From Paenarthrobacter histidinolovorans (GTDB lineage Bacteria; Actinomycetota; Actinomycetes; Actinomycetales; Micrococcaceae), in contig NZ_BMPM01000010.1 of the NCBI RefSeq assembly GCF_014647595.1, forward strand, positions 103,628 to 167,627: 64,000 nucleotides of DNA, read 5' to 3'. Of this stretch, positions 25,188 through 32,984 are shown piece by piece (within the stretch, counting starts at the first letter, position 1; each line of letters starts with the position of its first letter). Below the pieces are notes generated by a model. The model made no database searches, was not told the origin of the DNA, and worked only from the letters and a program-made list of their open reading frames with translations. The position numbers and the translations under genes were made by a program.

Positions 25188-26132
25188 ATGGATACGCGCA
25201 AGCTCTCATACTTCGTGCAGATCGTTGACTCAGGCAGCATCACCAAGGCTGCTGCGGCGCTTCACGTGGCACAGCCTGCCCTGAGCCAACAGGTATCGGC
25301 TCTGGAAAACGACCTCAAGCAGCGTCTCCTGATCCGCAGCAAGCAGGGCGTTGAGCCCACCGCAGCGGGGCACACCCTCTACCGCCACGCGCAGTCCATT
25401 CTGCGATTGGTTGAGCAGGCCCGGCAGGACGTCGCCACCTCCGGCGCAGCACCTTCGGGCCGGGTCTCCATAGCGATTGCGCCCTACAGCATGGCATCCA
25501 GCCTGACGCCGCAGATCATCAGCGAAGTCAGCCGGCGCTACCCGGATATCGTGGTGCACCTGACCGAGATTTTCGGTGGCGTGTTGAGCGAAGCCATCAA
25601 GAACGGCCGCCTGGACATGGCACTCATCTATGAGCCGGGGAAGATCCGCGGCGTGCAGTTCACCACCATGATCGTGGAAGACCTCCACCTGGTGGTCCAT
25701 CCCGGCCTGGACGTGAACCACAGCGAGGATACGGTCACGCTTGCGGAAGCCAGCAAGGTGGGGCTCTTCCTTCCGGAAAAGAACCACACCCTCCGCCAGA
25801 TCATCGAGAAGGGCCTCGCCGGACAGGACCTGCCCCTGAAGCTGGTGGGTGAAGTCGAATCAGTACCGTCCCTGACCCGCCTGATCCGCGCCAACCTGGG
25901 CGGCACGGTGCTGCCCAAGTCTGCCGCCGATGCCCTCTTCCCGGACCAGGACTTCAAGGTGTTGCGGATCGTTGAGCCCGGGCTGCAGAGCAAGATCGCC
26001 CTCTGCACCCCGGACCATGAACCACTCTCCGAGGCCGCCTCGGCCGTGCTCATGGTGGTCAAGGAAATGCTGCACCAGCAACTGATCAAGAAGTACGGAA
26101 CGGACCCCGTGCAACTGCCGGCCCATCCATAA
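25188..26132 (+). CDS. LysR family transcriptional regulator
   Basis: LysR-type regulator of 314 residues. The winged helix-turn-helix is at about 5-62 (FVQIVDSGSITKAAAALHVAQ... recognition helix ALSQQVSALE), and a periplasmic-binding-like effector domain occupies 90-295. The Nac/CynR-like pattern LRQIIEKGL is present. AGGAAGG lies eight bases before ATG. Divergence from pxpA suggests control of the oxoprolinase cluster. Similar upstream sequence motifs suggest that it may also act on the ligK operon. Confidence 0.88.
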   Translation: MDTRKLSYFVQIVDSGSITKAAAALHVAQPALSQQVSALENDLKQRLLIRSKQGVEPTAAGHTLYRHAQSILRLVEQARQDVATSGAAPSGRVSIAIAPYSMASSLTPQIISEVSRRYPDIVVHLTEIFGGVLSEAIKNGRLDMALIYEPGKIRGVQFTTMIVEDLHLVVHPGLDVNHSEDTVTLAEASKVGLFLPEKNHTLRQIIEKGLAGQDLPLKLVGEVESVPSLTRLIRANLGGTVLPKSAADALFPDQDFKVLRIVEPGLQSKIALCTPDHEPLSEAASAVLMVVKEMLHQQLIKKYGTDPVQLPAHP

Positions 26133-26257
26133 CAAAGCCTTATCCGGACAGACAGCTTTGGTCTTATTCAAGCCCGTTTTAATTTCCTAATATCGAATCA
26201 GTAAAGGAATTCGAAAACAGCTCACGGTCACCGCGGGCACGTTCAAAGGAAAAAACG

Positions 26258-26479
26258 GTGAAAAAGATCAGCACGACCGGATGGGTTTCAAATCCAACCC
26301 GCGGGACGATCAGCGCACGAACCGGATTCCACTGCCCACGGAATGGTTTTTGGCGTCCCATCGGCGGCATTGGCGAGCCACTGTTCGTCTTCGAAGGCAG
26401 CTTGATGCCCGCACACTCAGGAAACAGCATCGAGTGGCACCTGGTTGATACCCGCCCCGGCCACTCCGGACTCGACTGA
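26258..26479 (+). CDS. small hypothetical protein with CPxxGFWRP motif
   Basis: Protein of 73 residues; GTG start with AAAGGA seven bases upstream. It contains an SARTGFHCPRNGFWRPIGG stretch followed by LFVFEGSLMPAHSG and EWHLVD. This spaced pattern (Cys-Pro, Gly-x-Trp, 'G-x-x-MP', terminal W) looks like a compact conserved domain rather than chance. I cannot name the family. A strong hairpin terminator about 100 bases downstream supports a real transcript. Confidence 0.5.
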   Translation: MKKISTTGWVSNPTRGTISARTGFHCPRNGFWRPIGGIGEPLFVFEGSLMPAHSGNSIEWHLVDTRPGHSGLD

Positions 26480-26576
26480 GCGGACCCGCGCCCTTACCGG
26501 GACGGATCACGCAACCCGGGACGGACCACGCAAGCCGGCCAGCCGCCGTCGTACTCCCACCAAAGCAGCACCCACT

Positions 26577-26622
26577 AAGGCGCCTTGCCCGCAGAGACCC
26601 AAGAGTCCAGGCAAGGCGCCTT
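26577..26622 (+). terminator. terminator after the small CPxxGFW gene
   Basis: AAGGCGCCTTGCC and GGCAAGGCGCCTT, 13-base perfect arms around 20 bases, followed by TTCC. Confidence 0.65.
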
Positions 26623-26647
26623 TTCCGTGCCCCCATCAAGGTGCACC

Positions 26648-26676
26648 AAAAGAGCCGGCCACAGAGTGACCGGCCC
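26648..26676 (-). terminator. terminator of the aminotransferase-ligK operon
   Basis: Read on the minus strand: a ten-base stem with two G-U pairs around CTCTG, ending GGCCGGCTC and followed by TTTT. It begins 13 bases after the ligK stop. Confidence 0.7.
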
Positions 26677-26688
26677 TTCAGCAAAGTA

Positions 26689-27363
26689 TCAGTCCTCTAC
26701 CAGGAGGCCCTTTTCCTTGAGCTTCTCCGTGAGGCCGCAAAGCTCAATGGTGTTGCCGCCGTCGTGGTACAGCTTGATGAGTTCGCGCTCGTGGTCATCG
26801 CGCGCCTGGGACAGCGCGATGACTTCCTCGGCCTCTTCGCGGCGGACCACCACCACGCCGTCAGCGTCGCCGCGAAGGATGTCGCCCGGGTAGATGATTT
26901 CGTCGCCGAAAACGATCGGGTGGTTGATGGGGCCGAGTGTTTCCTTGACGGTGCCCTTGATGCTGACGCTGCCGGAGAAAACGGGCAGGCCAAGCTCGAT
27001 CAGGTCCTGGGTATCGCGCACACCGGAATCGGTGACCATCGCCGCGATGCCCTTGGCCTTCATGGCGTTGCCCAGGACGTCGCCGAACGTGCCGGCTTCG
27101 GCCATTTCCTGCGCACCGACCAGAACCACATCGCCTGCCTGGGCGTAATGGATGGCCACCTGGAGCATGAGGTTGTCCTGCGGCGCGCAGGCAACCGTGA
27201 CAGCCGGGCCGCAGAAGGACATGGTCCGATCGATCGGCTTGATCCTGGAGCTCAACGCGCCGCGCCGGCCCTGGGCTTCGTGGATCGTGGCGGAGGAGAA
27301 CTTGGCGAGGCGGCTTACGACATCAGCGTCGGGGCGCTCGAATTTGGTCTTGACGTGGATCAT
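26689..27363 (-). CDS. ligK: RraA-family aldolase/decarboxylase (4-carboxy-4-hydroxy-2-oxoadipate aldolase type)
   Basis: Protein of 224 residues in the RraA/HMG-CHA aldolase family. The key motif VTDSGVRD supplies the Mg2+-binding Asp and the pyruvate-enolate Arg-Asp pair, and CGPAVTVAC and IHYAQAGDVVLV are typical. It likely cleaves 4-carboxy-4-hydroxy-2-oxoadipate to pyruvate and oxaloacetate and/or decarboxylates oxaloacetate. ATG has AAAGGA upstream. It is ten bases behind an aspartate-type aminotransferase gene, which would use oxaloacetate. No protocatechuate 4,5-dioxygenase is in the window, so the physiological substrate is open. Confidence 0.8.
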   Translation of the reverse strand: MIHVKTKFERPDADVVSRLAKFSSATIHEAQGRRGALSSRIKPIDRTMSFCGPAVTVACAPQDNLMLQVAIHYAQAGDVVLVGAQEMAEAGTFGDVLGNAMKAKGIAAMVTDSGVRDTQDLIELGLPVFSGSVSIKGTVKETLGPINHPIVFGDEIIYPGDILRGDADGVVVVRREEAEEVIALSQARDDHERELIKLYHDGGNTIELCGLTEKLKEKGLLVED

Positions 27364-27373
27364 TGGGGTTCCT

Positions 27374-28582
27374 TTAGTTGAGGGCGTTGACGGCATCGCG
27401 GATCGCGTCCACGCCGGCGTTGATGGTCTCCAGCGAGGTAGCAAAGGAGATCCGGAAGTAGGGGCCCAAGCCGTAGGCCGAGCCCTGGATGACGGCCACG
27501 CGGGCAGCGTCCAACAGGTAGAGCGTGAAGTCCTGGTCGTTCTCGATGACCGTTCCGTCGGGCGAGGTCTTGCCGATCACGCCCGAGCAGTTGACGTAGG
27601 CGTAGAACGCACCCTCCGCGGGCGCCACGGACAGGCCGTTGATGCCGTTCAGGCCCTCGACGGCGGCGTCCCGGCGTTTGCGGTAGACCTCCACCGAGTC
27701 GCGGACGAAGGACTGGTCACCGTTCAGCGCCGCCACTGCGGCGGCTTGGCTGATTGACGATGGGCACGACGACGTCTGCGACTGCAGCTTGTTCATGGCG
27801 GCAATCAGGGGCGCGGGTCCCACCCCGTAGCCGAGCCGCCAACCGGTCATGGCGTAGGCCTTGGAGACGCCGTTAACCAGCAGGATGCGGTCCTTGAGCG
27901 CCGGTGCTGCGGTGACCAGGCTGGTCACGCGGCCATCACCGAAGTGGACTTCATCGTAGATCTCGTCGGTGAGGATGAAAACGTGCGGGTGCTCTTCCAG
28001 CACCGCGGCGAGCGCTTGGAGTTCCTCGCGGGTGTAGACGGCGCCGGTCGGGTTGGACGGGGCGTTGAGGATGAGCCACTTGGTTTTGGGGGTGATGGCC
28101 TCTTCCAGCGCGGCGGGTGTGAGCTTGAAGCCCTTATCTTCACCGCACGGGACGGTCACCGGGGTGCCGTCGTTGGCGAGAACCATGTCCGGATAGGACA
28201 CCCAGTACGGGGCCGGGACGATCACTTCGTCGCCCTGGTTGAGCGAGGCCATCAGCGCCACGTACAGGACCTGCTTGGCGCCCCCGCCGATGGTGAGCTG
28301 CCCGCTCCCATAGCGATGACCGGCGTCCCGCTCGATCTTGTCCAGGATGGCGGCCTGCAGCTGCGGCGTGCCGGTCACTGAGGTGTACTTTGTCTGGCCG
28401 TCCTTGATTGCCTCAATCGCGGCGGCCTTAATGTGCTCAGGGGTGTCGAAGTCCGGCTCGCCGACGGTGAGGTCGATGATTTGGACGCCTTCGGCTTTCA
28501 GTTCGCGGACGCGGGCGGCCGCGGCGACGCTGGCTGAGGCCTTGATGCGGCTGACCCTCGACGCCGGCAGGAACTCGGACAT
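27374..28582 (-). CDS. aspartate-type aminotransferase
   Basis: Class I PLP aminotransferase of 402 residues. VGEPDFDTPEHI, GTPQLQAAI, LNAPSNPTG, TDEIYDEV and the Schiff-base lysine in NGVSKAYAMTGWRLGY are those of prokaryotic Igamma aspartate aminotransferases. It transfers the amino group between aspartate (or an aromatic amino acid) and 2-oxoglutarate. It is operonic with the RraA-type aldolase, whose oxaloacetate product would be its substrate. A 19-bp palindrome lies about 105 bases upstream. Confidence 0.87.
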   Translation of the reverse strand: MSEFLPASRVSRIKASASVAAAARVRELKAEGVQIIDLTVGEPDFDTPEHIKAAAIEAIKDGQTKYTSVTGTPQLQAAILDKIERDAGHRYGSGQLTIGGGAKQVLYVALMASLNQGDEVIVPAPYWVSYPDMVLANDGTPVTVPCGEDKGFKLTPAALEEAITPKTKWLILNAPSNPTGAVYTREELQALAAVLEEHPHVFILTDEIYDEVHFGDGRVTSLVTAAPALKDRILLVNGVSKAYAMTGWRLGYGVGPAPLIAAMNKLQSQTSSCPSSISQAAAVAALNGDQSFVRDSVEVYRKRRDAAVEGLNGINGLSVAPAEGAFYAYVNCSGVIGKTSPDGTVIENDQDFTLYLLDAARVAVIQGSAYGLGPYFRISFATSLETINAGVDAIRDAVNALN

Positions 28583-28665
28583 GTCTCCTCCAGGAATATG
28601 GAACCGGGACGCGCGGATTCGCGAATCCCTTTTTCGAGACTAGGGACAGCAAGGGTGCTCTGGAT

Positions 28666-28704
28666 AAGACCTAATGTGCGTGGATCCATAAGGGACCCTT
28701 ATGG
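28666..28704. promoter_or_regulatory. LTTR-like motif and 19-bp palindrome upstream of the aminotransferase operon
   Basis: AAGACCTAAT (28666-28675) repeats the motif found before lysR. Next to it CCATAAGGG-A-CCCTTATGG (28686-28704) is a perfect palindrome whose core fits ATA-N9-TAT, the pattern known for the LysR-type protein Nac. No other gene lies between 28583 and 28834. Confidence 0.45.
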
Positions 28705-28834
28705 CCAGGGTCCAACCCCACATCCATGCATTTTGCTTATGGGTTCACGCGGTATTGGTATTTCCACGGTCGGATGAACACTGCCTAGATTCGAGGGGTC
28801 AGCAGCGCCAGTTCCGAAACCGAAAGGGAGCTAC

Positions 28835-29389
28835 ATGCCAACCCCACCCGGCTCAGCCCCCACCGTTTCTCCCCAAGGACGTACCTCCAGCGGACGGTAC
28901 ACTTACCGGGCCAAGGCACCACGTTCGCAGGCCCCGAATCACGCGGAACACGCCAAGCTCGCGCATGCACTGGGAGTGCACCGCCAAGTCCTGTCCCATG
29001 CTGCCAGCGCCATCCGGTCACTCACTGCCGCCAGAAACGAACTGATCGCCCAGGCCCTTGAAGACGGGCTGACCTTGACCACAGTTTCGGCCCTCACCGG
29101 AGAGAACCTTCGCGCCGTCCGGACCATCGGCTTGGCTTATGACGACCTCCACCCGAGCGGCCTCCCCCGCAGTGCCCAGGTGGCTGCCTTGAAACAGAAA
29201 AGCGAGGAGTTGAGGGAGGCCGGGAGGCATCGCGACCGGGTAACGGAACGTCGCGAAGCCCTGATCGCGATGGCCTTGCAAAACCACGTCTGCGACGACC
29301 TCGAACTCGCCTCCCTGACCGGTCTCACCCCAGACCACATCCGCCGGTCAACCCGGGGAATTCCGCGCCCGCCCCAAGCCCACCGTTGA
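28835..29389 (+). CDS. hypothetical protein with duplicated helix-turn-helix-like units
   Basis: Protein of 184 residues. After a basic, Pro-rich 40-residue start, two similar helical units are seen: one around ARNELIAQALEDGLTLTTVSALTG (about 67-105) and one around RREALIAMALQNHVCDDLELASLTG (about 141-178). Each has the spacing of a sigma/WhiA-like helix-turn-helix. A DNA-binding role is likely but unproved. AAAGGGAG lies five bases before ATG. I cannot place it in a named family. Confidence 0.65.
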   Translation: MPTPPGSAPTVSPQGRTSSGRYTYRAKAPRSQAPNHAEHAKLAHALGVHRQVLSHAASAIRSLTAARNELIAQALEDGLTLTTVSALTGENLRAVRTIGLAYDDLHPSGLPRSAQVAALKQKSEELREAGRHRDRVTERREALIAMALQNHVCDDLELASLTGLTPDHIRRSTRGIPRPPQAHR

Positions 29390-29420
29390 ACCCCGCAGCC
29401 GTGCAGGGTAGAACGAAGAG

Positions 29421-29777
29421 ATGACCAATGACGTGAACTCATGGATGGACCGCTACGAACGCGCCTGGACCTCGAACGAGCCCGACGACATCCGGGCTCT
29501 CTTCACCGAGGACGCCGCCTACTACGACAAACCCAATACGGCTAAACCATGGAATGGCCACGAAGAGATCGTCAAAGCGTGGTCCGAAGCTGGTGACAAG
29601 CCGGAGGACTGGACCTTCGAGTGGACGCTCTTGGGCCAGGACGGGGACGTGGCTTTCGTCCAAGGCGTGACCACGTACCTGAATGGTCAGCCGACGTACG
29701 ACAACCTCTGGGTCATCCGTTTCGCCGAGGACGGCCGCGCCCGTGAATTCACCGAGTGGTACATGGCGCGGAAATAG
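29421..29777 (+). CDS. SnoaL/NTF2-like protein
   Basis: Small NTF2-like cone-fold protein of 118 residues. YERAWTSNEPDDIRALFTEDAAYYD is the typical start, with WNGHEEIVKAW following, and the C-terminal strand NLWVIRFAEDGRAREFTEWYM closes the barrel. Members are enzymes or ligand-binding proteins; no catalytic function can be read. It lies 31 bases behind the duplicated-HTH gene in the same direction and converges with the lipoprotein gene. Confidence 0.75.
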   Translation: MTNDVNSWMDRYERAWTSNEPDDIRALFTEDAAYYDKPNTAKPWNGHEEIVKAWSEAGDKPEDWTFEWTLLGQDGDVAFVQGVTTYLNGQPTYDNLWVIRFAEDGRAREFTEWYMARK

Positions 29778-29779
29778 CC

Positions 29780-30226
29780 CTACCGGGGCTTGGCGGGAGT
29801 CACCAGCACGTTGTCGTGGATCCGGGTCCACCCCTGGTATCTCTGCTGGCTGGCGTCGACGCCGTCATTGAGGAGCTTCGCCTCTGAACCGTCAAACACA
29901 GTAAGGGTGAGGATCTCCTCACCTGTGGCGACCGCCGCGCAGCCCGCCCTCCACCGCTCCGGCAGTCCAACCGGTACCGCATACAGGCAAGCAGACCCGC
30001 CTGTCTTGCTTTTGGCACCGTAGTACTTCACGTCTTCATGAGTAGCCAACAAACGCGCCGAGCCGGGCTCTACGTCAAGATCCACGCCGGACAGGCTCAC
30101 CGGCTCCGGCAAAGTGTCCTCCGCCGTCGCCTCCCGCTCCAGGGCTTTCGGCCCGGCCGGGACGGAACAACCGGCAAGCCCCAGCACGGCAACGAAAACC
30201 AAAGAAACTACTACACGACACTTCAT
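29780..30226 (-). CDS. putative lipoprotein
   Basis: Secreted lipoprotein of 148 residues. The signal peptide VVVSLVFVAVLGLAGC has a perfect lipobox with Cys20. The mature part (beta-rich, with a conserved-looking ACLYAV and a further Cys pair around WRAGC) has no recognised family. GAGGGGG lies upstream of ATG 30226; the longer ORF from 30409 overlaps the aldolase gene's promoter side and adds no signal. The function at the cell surface is unknown. Confidence 0.7.
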   Translation of the reverse strand: MKCRVVVSLVFVAVLGLAGCSVPAGPKALEREATAEDTLPEPVSLSGVDLDVEPGSARLLATHEDVKYYGAKSKTGGSACLYAVPVGLPERWRAGCAAVATGEEILTLTVFDGSEAKLLNDGVDASQQRYQGWTRIHDNVLVTPAKPR

Positions 30227-30278
30227 CAGCTCTGCCCCCTCAGGCTTCGATTGCATCGAGCCTAGCCCATGGCAAGGG

Positions 30279-31082
30279 TCAGTAGCTGTCACGCTCCGCC
30301 ACTTCAGGCACGGGGATGAACGTCTTGGCGAATCCCTCCGAGGCGCGGGCCAGCACGGCCACGTCGGCGCCGACCAGCACAAAGGAGGCACCGGCGTCGA
30401 GATATGCACGGGCGGTGTCCGGGTTGAAGGCGTTCACCCCGGCCGGTTTCCCGGCCGCCTTCGCGGCCTCGAGGCAGTGCTCGACGACGGCCCGCACCAA
30501 GGGATTCTCCTGCTGGCCCAGCAGGCCCATGGACGCGGCCAGGTCCGAGGGTCCGAGGAAGATGCCGTCCACGCCGTCGACGGCCAGGATCTCCTCCACA
30601 GCCGACGCCGCGGCCTCGGATTCGATCTGGACCGTGAGGCTGATGGACTCTGATGCGGACCCGAGATAGTCCGGGACGCGGTTCCATCGTGAGGACCGGG
30701 CCAGGGCGGATCCGACGCCTCGAACACCATGCGGCGGGTAGCGAACGGCCGCAACCGCAGAGGCTGCTTCGAACGCCGAGTTCACCATGGGGACCATCAG
30801 GTTCTGCACGCCCAGGTCCAGGTACTGCTTGATGATGACGGTGTCGTTGACGGGCGGCCGGACCATGGCCTGCACGGGATAGCCGCTGACAGCGTGGAGC
30901 TGCCCGAGGATGGATTCCAGGCCGTTGGGGCTGTGTTCGGCGTCAATCAACACCCAGTCCAACCCGGACCCCGCGCAGATTTCCGCCACCAGCGGGCTGC
31001 CGGAACACACCCACATCCCTGCCAGCGGCCGGCCGGCGTCCGTGAGGGCCGAATAGAAGGTAGGGCTCAGCTGAAGAGACAT
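30279..31082 (-). CDS. hpaI: 4-hydroxy-2-oxoheptanedioate aldolase (HpcH/HpaI)
   Basis: Class II aldolase of 267 residues that splits 4-hydroxy-2-oxoheptane-1,7-dioate into pyruvate and succinic semialdehyde, the last step of the homoprotocatechuate meta pathway. GSGLDWVLIDAEHSPNG supplies the catalytic His, and QAMVRPP the substrate-binding Arg. VQIESEAA gives a metal ligand, and IFLGPSDLAASMG the product loop. It overlaps hpaH by 16 bases and ends the hpa operon. Confidence 0.92.
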   Translation of the reverse strand: MSLQLSPTFYSALTDAGRPLAGMWVCSGSPLVAEICAGSGLDWVLIDAEHSPNGLESILGQLHAVSGYPVQAMVRPPVNDTVIIKQYLDLGVQNLMVPMVNSAFEAASAVAAVRYPPHGVRGVGSALARSSRWNRVPDYLGSASESISLTVQIESEAAASAVEEILAVDGVDGIFLGPSDLAASMGLLGQQENPLVRAVVEHCLEAAKAAGKPAGVNAFNPDTARAYLDAGASFVLVGADVAVLARASEGFAKTFIPVPEVAERDSY

Positions 31083-31852
31083 GTCACAACTCCCAACGGT
31101 CCGTAGTCCGCGTGCACGGTATCACCTTTGTACACCCAGAGGGGCCGGGTAAACGAGCCTGCCAGGATGATATCTCCGGCCTTCATCGAATCTCCGTGGG
31201 CAGCGATTTTGTTGGCCAGCCAGTGCACGCCGTTGGCCGGGTGGTCGAGGACTCCGGCTGCCACTCCGGTCTCCTCGACCGTCTGGTTTTTGTACAGGAT
31301 GGCGGACACCCAGCGGAGGTCGACGGCGTCCGGCCGCACCGGGCGGCCACCCACCACCATGGCGCCCATCGCGGCGTTGTCCGAGATGGTGTCCACGATG
31401 GTCCGGCCCTCCATCTCAATCCTGGAGTCCAGGATTTCGAGGGCCGGAACCACGTAATCAGTGGCGTTGAGGACGTCGAAAATGGTGCAGCCCGGGCCCT
31501 TCAGGGCGGACTTGAGCACGAACGCCAACTCCACCTCGACCCGCGGGTGGGTGTACTTGTCCCATTCCACGGAGCACCCGGTTTCGAGGACCATGTCATC
31601 GAAAATGGCGCCGTAGTCGGGCTCGGTGATACCCGTGGCTGCTTGCATGGCTTTGGACGTGAGGCCGATCTTCCGCCCCACCAACGTGCGTCCGGCTTCC
31701 TCGTTCCGCCGCATCCAGAGCTGCTGCACGGCGTAGGAATCCTCCACCGTCATGTCGGGGTAGCGGGCGGTGAGGCGCGGCACCGGCTTGCGGTTCCGGC
31801 CGGCTTCGAGGAGTTCGTCGGCAATGGCTTCGATCGTCTTCGCGTCCAGCAT
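31067..31852 (-). CDS. hpaH: 2-oxo-hept-4-ene-1,7-dioate hydratase
   Basis: Hydratase of 261 residues in the MhpD/HpaH family. It adds water to 2-oxo-hept-ene-dioate to give 4-hydroxy-2-oxoheptanedioate, the substrate of HpaI. VGRKIGLTSKAMQ, the metal-binding HPRVEVELAFVL (E-x-E) and VVPALEILDSRI are characteristic. ATG 31852 lies four bases past the hpaD stop side; the extension to 31942 is inside hpaD. The overlap with hpaI indicates translational coupling. Confidence 0.92.
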   Translation of the reverse strand: MLDAKTIEAIADELLEAGRNRKPVPRLTARYPDMTVEDSYAVQQLWMRRNEEAGRTLVGRKIGLTSKAMQAATGITEPDYGAIFDDMVLETGCSVEWDKYTHPRVEVELAFVLKSALKGPGCTIFDVLNATDYVVPALEILDSRIEMEGRTIVDTISDNAAMGAMVVGGRPVRPDAVDLRWVSAILYKNQTVEETGVAAGVLDHPANGVHWLANKIAAHGDSMKAGDIILAGSFTRPLWVYKGDTVHADYGPLGVVTCLFS

Positions 31853-31856
31853 GGTT

Positions 31857-32954
31857 TTAGACCTGCGCTCCCAGTTTGAAGCCCTCGGCAGCCTCGCCGG
31901 ATGCACCTTCGGGGCGGGTGTAGGAGAATCCGTCGGCACCAACGGTGACAGCCATTTCGGACTTGTCTTCGCGTTCGATGATGGGCTGCGGGTTGCCGTC
32001 CAGGTCCAGGACCAGGGAAGCCTCGGTGTACCAGGACGGGACTACGGGGTTGCCCCACCAGTCGCGGCGCTGGTTGTCGTGGACGTCCCAGGTGACGGTG
32101 GGGTTGTCGGGATCGCCGGTGTAGTAGTCCTGGGTGTAGATCTCCACGCGGTGGCCGTCCGGGTCCAGGATGTAGAGGTAGAAAGCGTTGGACACACCGT
32201 GGCGGCCGGGCCCGCGTTCGATGCGGTCGGAGATGCGCAGGGCGCCCATCTTGTCGCAGATCTGGATGATGTTGTGCTTCTCGTGGGTGGAGAAGGCGAT
32301 GTGGTGCAGGCGGGGGCCGTTGCCGCCGGTCAGGGCGGTGTCGTGCACGGTCTGCTTGCGGTGCATCCACGCGGCGTACGTGACGCCGTCGGAGTCCTTG
32401 ATGTCTTCGGAGACGCGGAAGCCGAGGTCTTCGAGGTACTTGCGGCCGCGGGGGACGTCCGGGGTGACCTGGTTGAAGTGGTCCAGGCGGACCAGCTCAC
32501 CGGCGGAGTAGAGGTCGTAGCGCTGGGTGAGTCGTTCGACGTGCTCAACGTCGTAGAAGAATTCGTAGGGGAAGCCCAGCGGGTCCTCCACGCGGACGGA
32601 GTCGCCCACACCCTTGGTGAAGCCTTCCTTGCGGCGCTCAACACGGCAGCCCAGCTCGCGGTAGTACGCCTCGGCGGCATCGACCTCGGCCGGGGACTTC
32701 ACGCGGTAGGCGAAGGCAGCGGCTGCGGCAACGGGTCCCTTGCGAAGGACCAGGTTGTGGTGGATGAACTCCTCGAAGGAGCGCAGGTAGATGGTGTTCT
32801 CGTCCTCTTCGGTGACGTGCAGGCCCAGGAGGTCCACGTAGAACGCGCGGGACTTCTCCAGATCCGTGACTACGAGTTCCAGGTACGCGCAGCGGACGAT
32901 GTCCGGCGCCGGGACCGTGGGCGTGGGGATGGGGCCGGTGAAAGGGTTGCTCAT
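31857..32954 (-). CDS. hpaD: 3,4-dihydroxyphenylacetate 2,3-dioxygenase
   Basis: Extradiol ring-cleavage dioxygenase of 365 residues with two vicinal-oxygen-chelate domains. It opens homoprotocatechuate to 5-carboxymethyl-2-hydroxymuconate semialdehyde. The metal triad is His159 (VRLDHF), His218 (RLHHIAF) and Glu271 (VEIYTQD). These match His155, His214 and Glu267 of the known enzyme with a constant offset of four. The closest described relative I know is MndD of Arthrobacter globiformis, which uses Mn(II); the metal here cannot be read. Second in the hpaE-D-H-I series. Confidence 0.95.
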   Translation of the reverse strand: MSNPFTGPIPTPTVPAPDIVRCAYLELVVTDLEKSRAFYVDLLGLHVTEEDENTIYLRSFEEFIHHNLVLRKGPVAAAAAFAYRVKSPAEVDAAEAYYRELGCRVERRKEGFTKGVGDSVRVEDPLGFPYEFFYDVEHVERLTQRYDLYSAGELVRLDHFNQVTPDVPRGRKYLEDLGFRVSEDIKDSDGVTYAAWMHRKQTVHDTALTGGNGPRLHHIAFSTHEKHNIIQICDKMGALRISDRIERGPGRHGVSNAFYLYILDPDGHRVEIYTQDYYTGDPDNPTVTWDVHDNQRRDWWGNPVVPSWYTEASLVLDLDGNPQPIIEREDKSEMAVTVGADGFSYTRPEGASGEAAEGFKLGAQV

Positions 32955-32984
32955 GATGGTCTCTCTTCGTTGAAAGGGTGTGGA

